Source of the DNA: Salarchaeum sp036418315
GTDB taxonomy: Archaea; Halobacteriota; Halobacteria; Halobacteriales; Halobacteriaceae
DNA: 64,000 nucleotides
Direction of reading: 5' to 3'
Assembly: GCF_036418315.1 (NCBI RefSeq)
Contig: NZ_JAZHPG010000024.1
Location: 124,001-188,000, forward strand
Under the pieces are notes generated by a model. The model saw nothing but the letters and a program-made list of their open reading frames with translations. It was not told the origin of the DNA and searched no databases. Every line of letters starts with the position of its first letter. Position 1 is the first letter of the stretch. Shown here piece after piece: positions 32,680 to 41,308 of the stretch. The translations under genes and the position numbers were made by a program.

Positions 32680-33213
32680 TTAGGCACCTCCCGTGGGTTT
32701 CTCGACGATGTACACGCCGTCCTGGAAGACGCGCGTGTCCTTGTCCGTCACCCGCGTGAGCTGTTCGATGTCGGCGGCGGTCTGCCCGACGTCCTCCTTG
32801 CTGGGGCCGGAGAGGGTGAGTTCCTCGCCGTCCACCTGGACGTCGGTGTCGCCGCGGACAGGCGTTCGTCGGGGCGCGCGCTCACCGAGGAAGTTCTCGA
32901 TGACCACTTCGTCGCCCTCGACGTTCACCTGCATCGGGAAGTGAGAGTAATGGACTTCCATCCGGTACTCCCAGCCCGCGCTCACGCCGTGGAACATGTT
33001 CGAGAGGTGGCTCTCGAACGTCCCCATCGTCGCGGTCGTCTTGCGGTTCTCGGTGTCGCTCTCGATAACGACGAGGTCGCCATCGACGGACACGCTAACG
33101 TCGGGATACCAGAGGCGTCGCGTCACGGACCCCTCCGGGCCGTCGACCGTCACGTCGAGGTGGTCGACCTCGACCGTCACGTCGTCCGGGATTTCGAGTT
33201 CTATTCGTGCCAT
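32680..33213 (-). CDS. rpl6: Ribosomal protein uL6
   Basis: 177 residues, two L6 repeats (VTVEVDHLDVTVDGPEGSVT near the start; VNVEGDEVVIENFLGERAPR in the second half). Lies near the sarcin-ricin loop and factor-binding site. Its ATG overlaps the uS8 stop by one base. Confidence 0.96.
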   Translation of the reverse strand: MARIELEIPDDVTVEVDHLDVTVDGPEGSVTRRLWYPDVSVSVDGDLVVIESDTENRKTTATMGTFESHLSNMFHGVSAGWEYRMEVHYSHFPMQVNVEGDEVVIENFLGERAPRRTPVRGDTDVQVDGEELTLSGPSKEDVGQTAADIEQLTRVTDKDTRVFQDGVYIVEKPTGGA

Positions 33214-33605
33214 TAGTAGACGTATGCGATTACTTGGCCACCGACGCCCTGTTCGCGAGCGTCGTAGTGGCTCATGATGCCGCGGCTGGTCGTCACGACG
33301 AGCGTCCCGTAGTCACGGGCGGGGAGGAATCGCTTCTCCCACTTCTCGAAGTCGTCGACGCCCGCGGAGTAACGGGGCTTGACCGGGCCGCACTCGTTGA
33401 TGGCACCCTTCAGTTCGACCTCGAACGTGCCGCCCTGGCCGTCTTCGACGTATTCGAACCCGTCGATGTACCCGCGGTCGTAGAGGACCTCGAGGACGGA
33501 GCCGACCATGTTCGAGGCGGTCGATACCGTGTATGTGAGGTGGCCGACGCTCTCGGAGTTATCGAGTCCCGAGAGGGCGTCGGCGAGTGGGTCTTTTCCT
33601 GTCAT
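33213..33605 (-). CDS. rps8: Ribosomal protein uS8
   Basis: 130 residues from the ATG at 33605 (MTGKDPLADALSGLDNSESV). Typical end TTSRGIMSHYDAREQGVGGQ-VIAYVY. Primary 16S rRNA-binding protein. An upstream in-frame extension would overlap uS14 and is rejected. Confidence 0.96.
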   Translation of the reverse strand: MTGKDPLADALSGLDNSESVGHLTYTVSTASNMVGSVLEVLYDRGYIDGFEYVEDGQGGTFEVELKGAINECGPVKPRYSAGVDDFEKWEKRFLPARDYGTLVVTTSRGIMSHYDAREQGVGGQVIAYVY

Positions 33606-33607
33606 TG

Positions 33608-33757
33608 TTAGCTGTACTTCTTGAATCCCATCGTCCGAGCGATCTCGCGGAAGCACTGTCGGCACAGCCAGATGTCGTACTTCCCGACGAGACCCTGATT
33701 GCGGCCGCAGCGGCGGCACTCGTGGGACTGACCGGTTTCTTCGTGTTCGTCGCTCAT
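33608..33757 (-). CDS. rps14: Ribosomal protein uS14, zinc-binding form
   Basis: 49 residues, the short zinc form with all four cysteines: CRRCGRNQGLVGKYDIWLCR then CFREIA. Binds the head of the small subunit. ATG overlaps the uL5 stop by 4 bases. Confidence 0.95.
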   Translation of the reverse strand: MSDEHEETGQSHECRRCGRNQGLVGKYDIWLCRQCFREIARTMGFKKYS

Positions 33758-34275
33758 GCGTCCACCTCGACGTCGAAGTTCGCTTCGAGGAACCGGATGG
33801 CGTCCTCGGGCGTCAGTCGGTGGTTCGACGGGATTTGTCGCGTGCACGTATCGCGCTTCGACACGCGATACCCGCCGCGGACGAGGTTGACGGTGACGTC
33901 AAGCCCGTAAATCCCGACGTTCGGGTCGTACTCCTGGCTCGGGAAGTCCGTGTGTTCCTCGACGCCGAAGCTCACGTTCCCAGTCTTATCGAACTTGGAC
34001 TCGGTGAGGTTGGCGGGGGGGAGCGCACGGGAGAGGAAGTCCTCCGCGTCGTCGCCGCGGAGCGTGACCTTCGCGCCGATCGGGTCGCCCTGGCGAATCC
34101 CGAACTCGGGTTCGGTGCTCTTCGCGGTGGTGCGAACGGACTCCTGACCGGCGATCTCTTCCAGAATCTCTTCGGCGTTCTGGAGGTCGCGGCCACCCTG
34201 GCCGACGCCCATGTGGACGACGACCTTCTCGACGCGCGGTTCGCGCATCTCGTTGTCGAACTCGGCTTCACTCAT
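33754..34275 (-). CDS. rpl5: Ribosomal protein uL5
   Basis: 173 residues. Conserved VEKVVVHMGVGQGGRDLQNA near the N-terminus and a P-loop-like GVEEHTDFPSQEYDPNVGIY. Binds 5S rRNA with uL18. Its ATG overlaps eS4's stop by 4 bases. Confidence 0.96.
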   Translation of the reverse strand: MSEAEFDNEMREPRVEKVVVHMGVGQGGRDLQNAEEILEEIAGQESVRTTAKSTEPEFGIRQGDPIGAKVTLRGDDAEDFLSRALPPANLTESKFDKTGNVSFGVEEHTDFPSQEYDPNVGIYGLDVTVNLVRGGYRVSKRDTCTRQIPSNHRLTPEDAIRFLEANFDVEVDA

Positions 34276-34973
34276 TCGTCATCACCCTCGACGAAGTTCT
34301 CGTCGATGACGACGACGTAGTCCTGCACGGTCTCGAACGAGCCGTCGTCGGTGTCGACCACGATGGTGTTGTCCGCGCTACCGGGGGCGACCTGAATCTC
34401 GTCGATTTCGCCGATGTCGCCGGCGTGCTGGCCGGCGACGGCGGTGACGAGCGCACCCTCCTCGAAGACGAAGTGCGCGACGACCTCGTTCGTCTCGTTG
34501 TCGATGACGACCGAGTCAGTCCCGCTGTACTCGTCCTCGTCGACCAGGATGTTCTGGCCGTCGTGGAGGTTGAGCTGGACGTCGCCACCGCTGACGAGCG
34601 TCTTGCCCTCTATCTTCCCGAGTTTCGAACCGGCGGCGTCCTCGTCGATGGCCGTGAGGCCGAGTCGGCCGCCCTCGTCGGGGAACACGCGGTAGTACTC
34701 GTCGCGGTCGGGGAACGCGAGGATGTCGAACATCCCGATGGGACGGTTGACATCGTTCACGGTCGCACCGTTGACGAGCACGCCCGCGTTGTTGATGGCG
34801 TACTTCGCTTCCTTCTTCGTGTTCACGTACTCGAGCACGTCACGAAGCACGACGACGAGCGGCACGCCGGATTCCCCGTGGGGGCCGGCGGTCGCCTTCG
34901 CCGTGAACGTGTCCGTCTTCCGCTCGACGGGCCACGACTTCGGAACGGAGAGTCGTTTCTGGTGTTTCGTCAT
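34272..34973 (-). CDS. rps4e: Ribosomal protein eS4
   Basis: 233 residues. Begins TKHQKRLSVPKSWPVERKTD (eS4 signature), has an S4-like RNA-binding segment (LEYVNTKKEAKYAINNAGVL) and a C-terminal KOW-like region (VTAVAGQHAGDIGEIDEIQV). Archaeal/eukaryotic-specific small subunit protein. Overlaps uL24 by 4 bases. Confidence 0.96.
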   Translation of the reverse strand: MTKHQKRLSVPKSWPVERKTDTFTAKATAGPHGESGVPLVVVLRDVLEYVNTKKEAKYAINNAGVLVNGATVNDVNRPIGMFDILAFPDRDEYYRVFPDEGGRLGLTAIDEDAAGSKLGKIEGKTLVSGGDVQLNLHDGQNILVDEDEYSGTDSVVIDNETNEVVAHFVFEEGALVTAVAGQHAGDIGEIDEIQVAPGSADNTIVVDTDDGSFETVQDYVVVIDENFVEGDDE

Positions 34974-35326
34974 TCGTTGTCACCTTCGATGCGTTCTGCG
35001 CGCACGTCGTCCTCCAGGTCGAGCTCGGTGACGAGGAGGTTGCTCGCGTCCAGGGGACGCGGCACGTCCTCGCCGTCCGCGGCGGCGACCGTCACGTCTT
35101 CGACGTAAACGGAGGCGTCGCGCAGGTCGACGTTCGTGACTTCGCCTTCCGTTCCGGCGTAGTCGCCGCGCTGCACCTCGACGGTGTCGCCGGCGTTCAC
35201 GCGAACGTGACGCTGCCCGTACTCCTCGCGGAGGTCCTCCGCGAGGTGGGCGCGGACCTGTTTCTGTCGCTCGTGGAGGCTCGCGCGCTCCGATCGAGTT
35301 CGCTGTTTGCGTGGTTGCTCAGACAT
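34970..35326 (-). CDS. rpl24: Ribosomal protein uL24
   Basis: 118 residues; basic start (SEQPRKQRTRSERASLHERQ), KOW motif VNAGDTVEVQRGDYAGTEGE, acidic end. Assembly-initiating large subunit protein. Ends with overlap into eS4. Confidence 0.95.
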   Translation of the reverse strand: MSEQPRKQRTRSERASLHERQKQVRAHLAEDLREEYGQRHVRVNAGDTVEVQRGDYAGTEGEVTNVDLRDASVYVEDVTVAAADGEDVPRPLDASNLLVTELDLEDDVRAERIEGDNE

Positions 35327-35328
35327 AT

Positions 35329-35727
35329 CTATACGATCATCGTCGCGGTGCTTGCGATGCTCCCCCAGCGCTCCGCGACCTCGCGCGTGATCGGGCCCTT
35401 GATCTCGGTCCCGCGGGGTTCTTCCATGTCGTCGATGATGACGGCCGCGTTGTCCTCGAACTTCACGCGCTGTCCGTCCGGCCGCCGGATGGACTTGCGC
35501 TGCCGCACGATGACGGCTTCGAGGACCTGACGGCGCATCTCGGGCGTCCCCTTCGTGACGGAGACGGTGACCTTGTCACCGACGCCGGCCTTCGGGTGAC
35601 GGTTCTTCGTCCCCTGGTAGCCGGCGACGCTCGTGATCTTGAGCTCTCGCGCACCGGTGTTGTCCGCACACCGGATGAGCGAGCCCTTCTCAAGACCCTG
35701 CGTGACGTCTGCCTTGATTGCTTCCAT
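35329..35727 (-). CDS. rpl14: Ribosomal protein uL14
   Basis: 132 residues; signature segments IRCADNTGARELKITSVAGY and VIVRQRKSIRRPDGQRVKFE plus DNAAVIIDDMEEPRGTEIKG. Lies at the subunit interface. One-base overlap with the uS17 stop (TAATG). Confidence 0.97.
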   Translation of the reverse strand: MEAIKADVTQGLEKGSLIRCADNTGARELKITSVAGYQGTKNRHPKAGVGDKVTVSVTKGTPEMRRQVLEAVIVRQRKSIRRPDGQRVKFEDNAAVIIDDMEEPRGTEIKGPITREVAERWGSIASTATMIV

Positions 35728-36053
35728 TAGTCTTCACCCTCCACGAGTTCGACGACCACGTGAGATTTGGTCTTCGAGAGCGGTCGGGTTTCAGCTATAC
35801 GAACCGTGTCGCCTTCCGTGAGGTCGAAGCACTCGGGTGCATGAACGCTGACGCGGGAGCGTCGCTTCATGTACCGGTCGTACTTCGGCACGAATACGTC
35901 GTATTCGCGCTCGACGACGACGGATTTGTCCATGGCCGTACTGGCGACCTCGCCTTCGATGACCTGACCGCGCACGGAAAGGTTTCCGTGGAACGGACAG
36001 CTCTCGTCAGCGCAGGTGCCTTCAGGCTCGGATACGTTCAGTCCTATCGCCAT
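35727..36053 (-). CDS. rps17: Ribosomal protein uS17
   Basis: 108 residues; OB-fold core with VRGQVIEGEVASTAMDKSVV and YDRYMKRRSRVSVHAPECFD. Two Cys in CADESCPFHG near the start. Overlaps the 3' end of the Rpp29 gene by 10 bases. Confidence 0.96.
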   Translation of the reverse strand: MAIGLNVSEPEGTCADESCPFHGNLSVRGQVIEGEVASTAMDKSVVVEREYDVFVPKYDRYMKRRSRVSVHAPECFDLTEGDTVRIAETRPLSKTKSHVVVELVEGED

Positions 36054-36481
36054 TGTGAATTAACTCCTTTCTCTGTTCGCATCGCGGGTCGTGAGAGCAG
36101 AACGACTCCATCCACCGTAACGTAGGCCGCGCCGTCGCCCGTAGTTTGGGTCTCCGAATCTGGATCGCCACTGGCGGGTTTCGACGCGGTCCCAGCCGCC
36201 TTCGGGGCGGCTGCGGGTTCATCTGTGAGTCTGACCTCTAACGTCGTTCCTACTTTTGGAACGCGCTTCACACCTGAAGAACCTTCGGATTCGCCCTCGG
36301 CTCGCGCCTCCGGTCGGTCAGCGCTCGCCCGCTGGGTCGAGCGTGGCTCGACCAGAAGCGTGCGCATAGTCTCGTCGACGATGCGGCCCGCGATACCGAC
36401 CCGCGAGGGGTCGGTCGAATCGACGACCTCCACGTGGAGGCCGACGAGTTCGTGTCGCGGGAGGTTCTCGGGCGTGAGCAT
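36044..36481 (-). CDS. rnp1: RNase P protein component 1 (Rpp29/Pop4)
   Basis: 145 residues from the ATG at 36481 (MLTPENLPRHELVGLHVEVV). Sm-like Rpp29 core: STDPSRVGIAGRIVDETMRT and later VKRVPKVGTTLEVRL. A low-complexity Ala/Ser/Pro/Asp insert (~100-125) interrupts the core, making it longer than the minimal archaeal protein (~95-130 residues). It helps the RNase P RNA fold and bind pre-tRNA. Location between uL29 and uS17 is the standard archaeal one, which settles the identity. Confidence 0.92.
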   Translation of the reverse strand: MLTPENLPRHELVGLHVEVVDSTDPSRVGIAGRIVDETMRTLLVEPRSTQRASADRPEARAEGESEGSSGVKRVPKVGTTLEVRLTDEPAAAPKAAGTASKPASGDPDSETQTTGDGAAYVTVDGVVLLSRPAMRTEKGVNSQWR

Positions 36482-36485
36482 CCCG

Positions 36486-36686
36486 CTACGCTTCTTCTTC
36501 GTTCTGGATCGTTTTGATCCGCGCAATCGTCTTCTTCAGTTCGCTGATGCGACCGGGGTTCTCCGGCGCACCACCCGCTGCCTGCACGGCCTTCGCGTTG
36601 AGGAGCTCGGTTTCGAGCTCGTCGAGTTCGGCTTCGCGCTCGGCGGGCGTCATGTCACGGATTTCTTCGACGTGAAGGATAGCCAT
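36486..36686 (-). CDS. rpl29: Ribosomal protein uL29
   Basis: 66 residues, two-helix hairpin: LHVEEIRDMTPAEREAELDE, ENPGRISELKKTIARIKTIQ. Near the exit tunnel, docking site for SRP. Overlaps the uS3 stop by one base. Confidence 0.95.
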   Translation of the reverse strand: MAILHVEEIRDMTPAEREAELDELETELLNAKAVQAAGGAPENPGRISELKKTIARIKTIQNEEEA

Positions 36687-37672
36687 TATTCCTCACCCTC
36701 CTCTTCTTCTTCCTCGTCCATTTCCTCGAGGAGTTCTTCGGCTTCCTCCTCGACACCGGCTTCGAGGTCGTCGAAGTCTTCCTCGTCGACGTCTTCTTCC
36801 TCGGCTTCGACGTCAGCCGCGAGCTCGTCGAGTTCCTCCTCGATTGTCTCCTCGGAGTCCGGCGGCGAGGTCGGGCTCGCGCCCTCCTCGGCCTCGACCT
36901 CCGCGTCGTCGATTTCTTCCTCGGCGACATCGTCCGGGATGTCCTCGGTCGCGTCCTCGCCGGGCGCTTCGCCCTCGGGACCGCCGAGTTCCTCGTCTTC
37001 GGGTTCGCCTTCGAGGAGTTCCTCGACGCTCTCGCCTTCGAGTTCCTCCTCGTCGACGACGAGGTCCGCGATGTCGGCGTCCTCCGCGATTTCGAAGTCG
37101 TCGGGGAGTTCGGCGTTCGGCGGGATGATTTTCACGTTCACGCCGATGGTGCCGAGCTTCATCACCGCGACACCCTGGCCGTGGTCGACGATCTCCTCCG
37201 CGGGCTCACCGTTGTGCTTGATGTAGCCGCGGTTGAACTTCTCGACCCGGCTGCGGGCGCCGGTGACCTTCCCGCTCAGGACGATTTCAGCGCCGAGCGC
37301 GCCGGACTCCATGATGCGGTCGATGGTCGTGTGACCGGCCTTCCGGAAGTACCAGCCGCGTTCGAGCGCGTTGGCGAGACGGTCCGCGACGATCTGCGCG
37401 TTCAGGTCGGGTTCGTCGACCTCCTGCACGTCGATCTGTGGGTCCTCGAGGTCGAATCGCTCCTCGAGTTCCGTCGTGATCTTCCGGATGTTCTTCCCGC
37501 CCTTCCCGATGACCATCCCGGGCTTCTCGGCCTTGAGGACGATCTGGATTCCCATCGGGGTGGGCGCGAGTTCCATGCCACCGTAGCCAGCGCGCGCGAG
37601 CTCTTCACCGAAGAACTCGTCTATCTGGGAGCGCTGAAGGCCCTGTTCGATGAATTCGACTTCGTCTGCCAT
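36686..37672 (-). CDS. rps3: Ribosomal protein uS3 with long acidic tail
   Basis: 328 residues. KH domain at ~40-110 (KAEKPGMVIGKGGKNIRKIT, GXXG loop GKGG) and S3 C-terminal domain to ~205. Residues ~215-328 are an almost purely Glu/Asp/Ala/Gly tail; bacterial uS3 ends near 230. Acidic tails are a haloarchaeal feature, but this one makes about a third of the protein. Helps mRNA entry in the small subunit. Confidence 0.96.
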   Translation of the reverse strand: MADEVEFIEQGLQRSQIDEFFGEELARAGYGGMELAPTPMGIQIVLKAEKPGMVIGKGGKNIRKITTELEERFDLEDPQIDVQEVDEPDLNAQIVADRLANALERGWYFRKAGHTTIDRIMESGALGAEIVLSGKVTGARSRVEKFNRGYIKHNGEPAEEIVDHGQGVAVMKLGTIGVNVKIIPPNAELPDDFEIAEDADIADLVVDEEELEGESVEELLEGEPEDEELGGPEGEAPGEDATEDIPDDVAEEEIDDAEVEAEEGASPTSPPDSEETIEEELDELAADVEAEEEDVDEEDFDDLEAGVEEEAEELLEEMDEEEEEEGEE

Positions 37673-38142
37673 TATTCACTCACCTCGTCTGGTTTCTCGA
37701 GGACGAGTTCGACGTCGACCTCGGGCGTGTTCCACGCGGTCGCACGTCCCATCGCGCGGGGCTTGCGGCCCTGCGTCTCCCCGACCTTGTGCGGGGCGAT
37801 GTGGGAGACGACCATCGTGTCCGCGTCGAACCCCTGCTGGTCGGCGTTGTTCTTCGCGTTCCCGATAAGACGCAGGAACGCCTTCGACGCCTTCTCCGGG
37901 TAGCGACCGGCGTCCCAGCCGTCGATGTCGCTTCGGTGGCCGACGCCGCTGTTGTGCTGCTTGAACGGCACGGACTGTTCTTCCGCGATGACGGCGTCGA
38001 GGAAGGATTCGGCCTCGCTCGCCGTCTTGCCCCTGATAGCCTTCGAGATCGCTTTCGAGTGCTTCAGGCTGATCGGCTCCTCGCGGAGCATCGCTTTCGC
38101 GGTGGTTTCCGGGTCCGTGTCGACGCTGTAGTTGATCCCCAT
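37672..38142 (-). CDS. rpl22: Ribosomal protein uL22
   Basis: 156 residues; YSVDTDPETTAKAMLREEPI at the start and the tunnel-lining beta-hairpin with GRKPRAMGRATAWNTPEVDV near the end. Overlaps uS3 by one base. Confidence 0.96.
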   Translation of the reverse strand: MGINYSVDTDPETTAKAMLREEPISLKHSKAISKAIRGKTASEAESFLDAVIAEEQSVPFKQHNSGVGHRSDIDGWDAGRYPEKASKAFLRLIGNAKNNADQQGFDADTMVVSHIAPHKVGETQGRKPRAMGRATAWNTPEVDVELVLEKPDEVSE

Positions 38143-38144
38143 TG

Positions 38145-38567
38145 TTATTTGAGCGGCACGAACTTCGAGGAGCGGGTCGCGCCGATACCCGCCTGCCCGT
38201 GCTCGACCGAGGTGCGCGTGAGCTGGAACTCGCCGAGGTAGTGCCCGATCATCTCGGGCTCGACCTCGACGCGCTCGAACTCGTGTCCGTCGTAGACGGA
38301 GAACGTCAGGCCGACGAACTCCGGGAGAACGGGGAGGTCGCGGAGGTGCGTGCGAATCGGATTGTTCGCGGTCTCCTCCGGCGACTTCTCGCGCGCCTTC
38401 TCGACGACCTTCTCCTGCTCGTCGGTCAGGCCACGGGTGATACTTCGCCGCGTACGCGCGGGCAGCAGTTCCGCGACTTCGTCCAGGCTCATGTCCTGGA
38501 GTTCGTCGAGGTCGTAGCCGCGGTAGGTGAACTCACCCTCGCGGCCGGTGCGGTATTCCGTACTCAT
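38145..38567 (-). CDS. rps19: Ribosomal protein uS19
   Basis: 140 residues from the ATG at 38567 (MSTEYRTGREGEFTYRGYDL). Conserved IRTHLRDLPVLPEFVGLTFS and MIGHYLGEFQLTRTSVEHGQ. The archaeal form has an extra N-terminal ~40 residues. Confidence 0.96.
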   Translation of the reverse strand: MSTEYRTGREGEFTYRGYDLDELQDMSLDEVAELLPARTRRSITRGLTDEQEKVVEKAREKSPEETANNPIRTHLRDLPVLPEFVGLTFSVYDGHEFERVEVEPEMIGHYLGEFQLTRTSVEHGQAGIGATRSSKFVPLK

Positions 38568-38568
38568 G

Positions 38569-39285
38569 TTAGTTGCCTCCTCGGCCGGTCCGCTTCGACG
38601 CGATGTCCCCGACCTTCCGTCCCGGCGGGGCGTCCCGCGAGACGGACTTCGGACGACCGGGGTGCTGGCGGCCACCGCCACCGAACGGGTGGTCGACGGC
38701 GTTCATCGCGACACCGCGGACGCGCGGCCACTTCGTGCCGCGCGATTTCATCTTGTGGTGCTTGTTCCCCGCTTTCACGAACGGCTTCTCGGTGCGGCCG
38801 CCACCGGCGACCACGCCGACGGTGGCGCGGCAGTCGGGGGAGAGCCGCTTGACTTCGCCGCTCGGCAGCTGGACGACCGCGGCGTCACGCTCGTGCGTGA
38901 TGAGGTCCGCGTTCACGCCGCTGGAACGCGCGAACTTCCCGCCGTCGCCGGGCTGACGCTCGACGTTGCACACCGGAACCCCTTCGGGGATTTCGGCGAG
39001 CGGGAGCGTGTTCCCGGGTTCGACGGCCGCGGAGACACCGACTTCGAGGGTATCTCCGACGCCCACGCCCTCGCTGGCGAGGACGAGACGCTGGTCGCCG
39101 TCGTCGAACTCGACGCGGGCGACCGGCGCGCTGCGCGCGGGGTCGTGCTCGACGTCGACGACCTCGCCGGACAGCACGTCGCTCTCGGGTTTCTTGTGCG
39201 ACAGTTCAGCCTTGTATCGGTGCGACGGCGCGCGGAAGGTCGACCCGCCGCGCCCGCGTCGCTGACCCTGAATTCTTCGTCCCAT
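38569..39285 (-). CDS. rpl2: Ribosomal protein uL2
   Basis: 238 residues; GRRIQGQRRGRGGSTFRAPS start, peptidyl-transferase region near the end with RGVAMNAVDHPFGGGGRQHP (containing the universally conserved His). Ends KRTGRGGN. Essential for peptidyl transferase. Confidence 0.97.
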   Translation of the reverse strand: MGRRIQGQRRGRGGSTFRAPSHRYKAELSHKKPESDVLSGEVVDVEHDPARSAPVARVEFDDGDQRLVLASEGVGVGDTLEVGVSAAVEPGNTLPLAEIPEGVPVCNVERQPGDGGKFARSSGVNADLITHERDAAVVQLPSGEVKRLSPDCRATVGVVAGGGRTEKPFVKAGNKHHKMKSRGTKWPRVRGVAMNAVDHPFGGGGRQHPGRPKSVSRDAPPGRKVGDIASKRTGRGGN

Positions 39286-39287
39286 TC

Positions 39288-39542
39288 TTAGAACACCCCG
39301 ATGCGGGAGGCGACGTCCTGCGCGTCGTCCTCCTCGGAGAGCCGGACGATGGCTTTCTTCGTGCCGTCCATCGTCACCTGCGTGTTGACGGACTCCACAG
39401 TGACGTCGTACTGCTCCTCGACTTCGTCGCGGACCTCGGGCTTCGAGGCGTCGATGTCCACGACGAACTGGAGCTTGTTGTGGAAGTCCATGTCGTTCAT
39501 CGCCTTCTCCGTGACGAGGGGGTAGTCGATGAGTCCGCTCAT
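39288..39542 (-). CDS. rpl23: Ribosomal protein uL23
   Basis: 84 residues; LIDYPLVTEKAMNDMDFHNK start, ASKPEVRDEVEEQYDVTVES core. Exit-tunnel protein. ATG overlaps the uL4 stop by 4 bases. Confidence 0.96.
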   Translation of the reverse strand: MSGLIDYPLVTEKAMNDMDFHNKLQFVVDIDASKPEVRDEVEEQYDVTVESVNTQVTMDGTKKAIVRLSEEDDAQDVASRIGVF

Positions 39543-40294
39543 CGGTCGGCCACCTCCTCGACCGCGCTCTCGGTCCAGACGGTCAGCCGTCCGGGTTCCG
39601 TGCCGGGCGCGAGGTCTTCCGCGTTCACCTCGCGTGCGGTCGCGACGTCGACGCCGGCGAGATTGCGCGCCGCCTTCGACGGCCCGGTCTCGCTGGACGT
39701 GACGAACAGGACGGACGTGGGTTCGCGGTACTTGCGGCCGCGGAGTTTCCCCTGGCCGGCCCGCACCGTCTTCCCGTCGTCCGCGCGTTCGACGTCAGCG
39801 TAGGCGCCGACGGATTCGAGGAAACTCACGACCTCCTTGGTCTTCACGAGGTCCTCGAAGTCGTCGCTGACGACGAGCGGGAGGTCGAGGTCGTCGTCGA
39901 ACGCGTGGCCGCGCTCGGCGACGGTGTCGGCGTCCGTGGTCGCCGCGATGGCGCTCCGGACGGCCGCCTTCCGCTCCTTGTCGTTCACCGCGAGCGAGTG
40001 GTCTTTCTCCGCCTTCGGCGGGTGTGCGCGTCGCCCACCGACGGCGAACGGAACGCGGGCGGCGCGTCCGTTCGTCTGGGGGACGTGCGCCATCCCGCGA
40101 CCGCTCCCGGGCGACTCCGCGGACGTTCGCAGTCCCGCGAACTCGTCCGCTCCATACGACTGCTTTCGGTTGGCTTGGGCGGCGAGCACCGCACGCTTGA
40201 TGAGGTCCGGCCGGTACGGCGTCTCGAAGACCTCCGGAAGGTCGAGCGTGCCGGCGTCCTCGCCGTCCAGGCCGCGTACTGTTGCCTGTGTCAT
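39539..40294 (-). CDS. rpl4: Ribosomal protein uL4
   Basis: 251 residues; FETPYRPDLIKRAVLAAQAN start and Arg-rich tunnel loop PGSGRGMAHVPQTNGRAARV. The start overlaps the uL3 stop by 4 bases. Confidence 0.96.
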   Translation of the reverse strand: MTQATVRGLDGEDAGTLDLPEVFETPYRPDLIKRAVLAAQANRKQSYGADEFAGLRTSAESPGSGRGMAHVPQTNGRAARVPFAVGGRRAHPPKAEKDHSLAVNDKERKAAVRSAIAATTDADTVAERGHAFDDDLDLPLVVSDDFEDLVKTKEVVSFLESVGAYADVERADDGKTVRAGQGKLRGRKYREPTSVLFVTSSETGPSKAARNLAGVDVATAREVNAEDLAPGTEPGRLTVWTESAVEEVADR

Positions 40295-41304
40295 CCTTGG
40301 TTCGAGCTATTGGAAACGTACCGAACCTCGGGATCGAGGCGCGGTGATTCGTTCGGCCGGACGGCCGGACGGAAGCGCAGCACGCGCTTGTCCGGGCCCG
40401 GGAGCGATCCTTTCACGAGGGCGTACGGTCCGCTGACTTCGCCGTAGTTGACGAACCCGCCGTCGGCGTTGATGTCGTCCGCCGCGGCGTCGTCGCCGAA
40501 GTCGAGCAGGCGCTTGTTCAGTTCGGTGCGCTGGTGGTAGCCAGTCTGGCCCTGCTGGGGGACCGTCGAGCGAACGCGGCTCGGGTTCCACGGGCCCAGG
40601 TTACCGATGCGACGCCGCCATCCCTGGCGGGCGTGCTTGCCCTTGCGCTTCTGGACGCCCCAGCGCTTGACGGGGCCCTGGGTGCCCTTGCCCTTCGTGA
40701 CGCCCGCGGCGTCGAGGAACTCGCCGGCGCGGAACACGTCGCCGAGTTCGTGACTGCCGTCGTCGAGAAGGTCGAGTGCGAAGTCGGCGCGGTCCTGAAC
40801 GGAGCCGCCGCCGACGCGCGTCTCCATCACGTCGGGGTCCTTCTTCGGGACGCTCGCGACCTCGGACGGAACGGTGTGCGTGATGACACGCACGTCCGCC
40901 ACGTCGTTGGCTTCGAGCGCCTCAGTGAGTGCGTCTCGGTCGCCGGGTTCGTCCGGCGTCGAGAGCACGCGGTCGAGGTCCTCGTGGAGGTCGGCCGCCC
41001 ACACTTCCGTGAGCGGCTTCTGGCCGTACGGCGTGTCCTCGTAGAGGCGCACCGCGGCCGCGTGCATCGGGGGTGTTTCAACGAGCGTGACGGGGACGGA
41101 CTGCTCCATACCCTCCGTGGGAGAGTTGGCTTTGTCGTCAACCGTCACGACGTGAGTCATGCCTGCCTTGTATCCGGCGAAGCCCTGCAGGGCCGGCTGC
41201 CCGTCGTCGGTCGGCCAGCTGTTGAAGCGCGGCACTTCACTTGCTGCCCGCTTACGGGGGCCGTAGCCCATCGAGCCTTTTCGTGGTCGACTTGGTTGTG
41301 GCAT
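40291..41304 (-). CDS. rpl3: Ribosomal protein uL3
   Basis: 337 residues, archaeal length. QPSRPRKGSMGYGPRKRAAS start and the centre-reaching extension VTKGKGTQGPVKRWGVQKRK followed by RRIGNLGPWNPSRVRSTVPQ. First ribosomal gene of the S10-like operon here; only 4 bases separate it from the methyltransferase-like gene. Confidence 0.97.
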   Translation of the reverse strand: MPQPSRPRKGSMGYGPRKRAASEVPRFNSWPTDDGQPALQGFAGYKAGMTHVVTVDDKANSPTEGMEQSVPVTLVETPPMHAAAVRLYEDTPYGQKPLTEVWAADLHEDLDRVLSTPDEPGDRDALTEALEANDVADVRVITHTVPSEVASVPKKDPDVMETRVGGGSVQDRADFALDLLDDGSHELGDVFRAGEFLDAAGVTKGKGTQGPVKRWGVQKRKGKHARQGWRRRIGNLGPWNPSRVRSTVPQQGQTGYHQRTELNKRLLDFGDDAAADDINADGGFVNYGEVSGPYALVKGSLPGPDKRVLRFRPAVRPNESPRLDPEVRYVSNSSNQG

Positions 41305-41308
41305 CGTA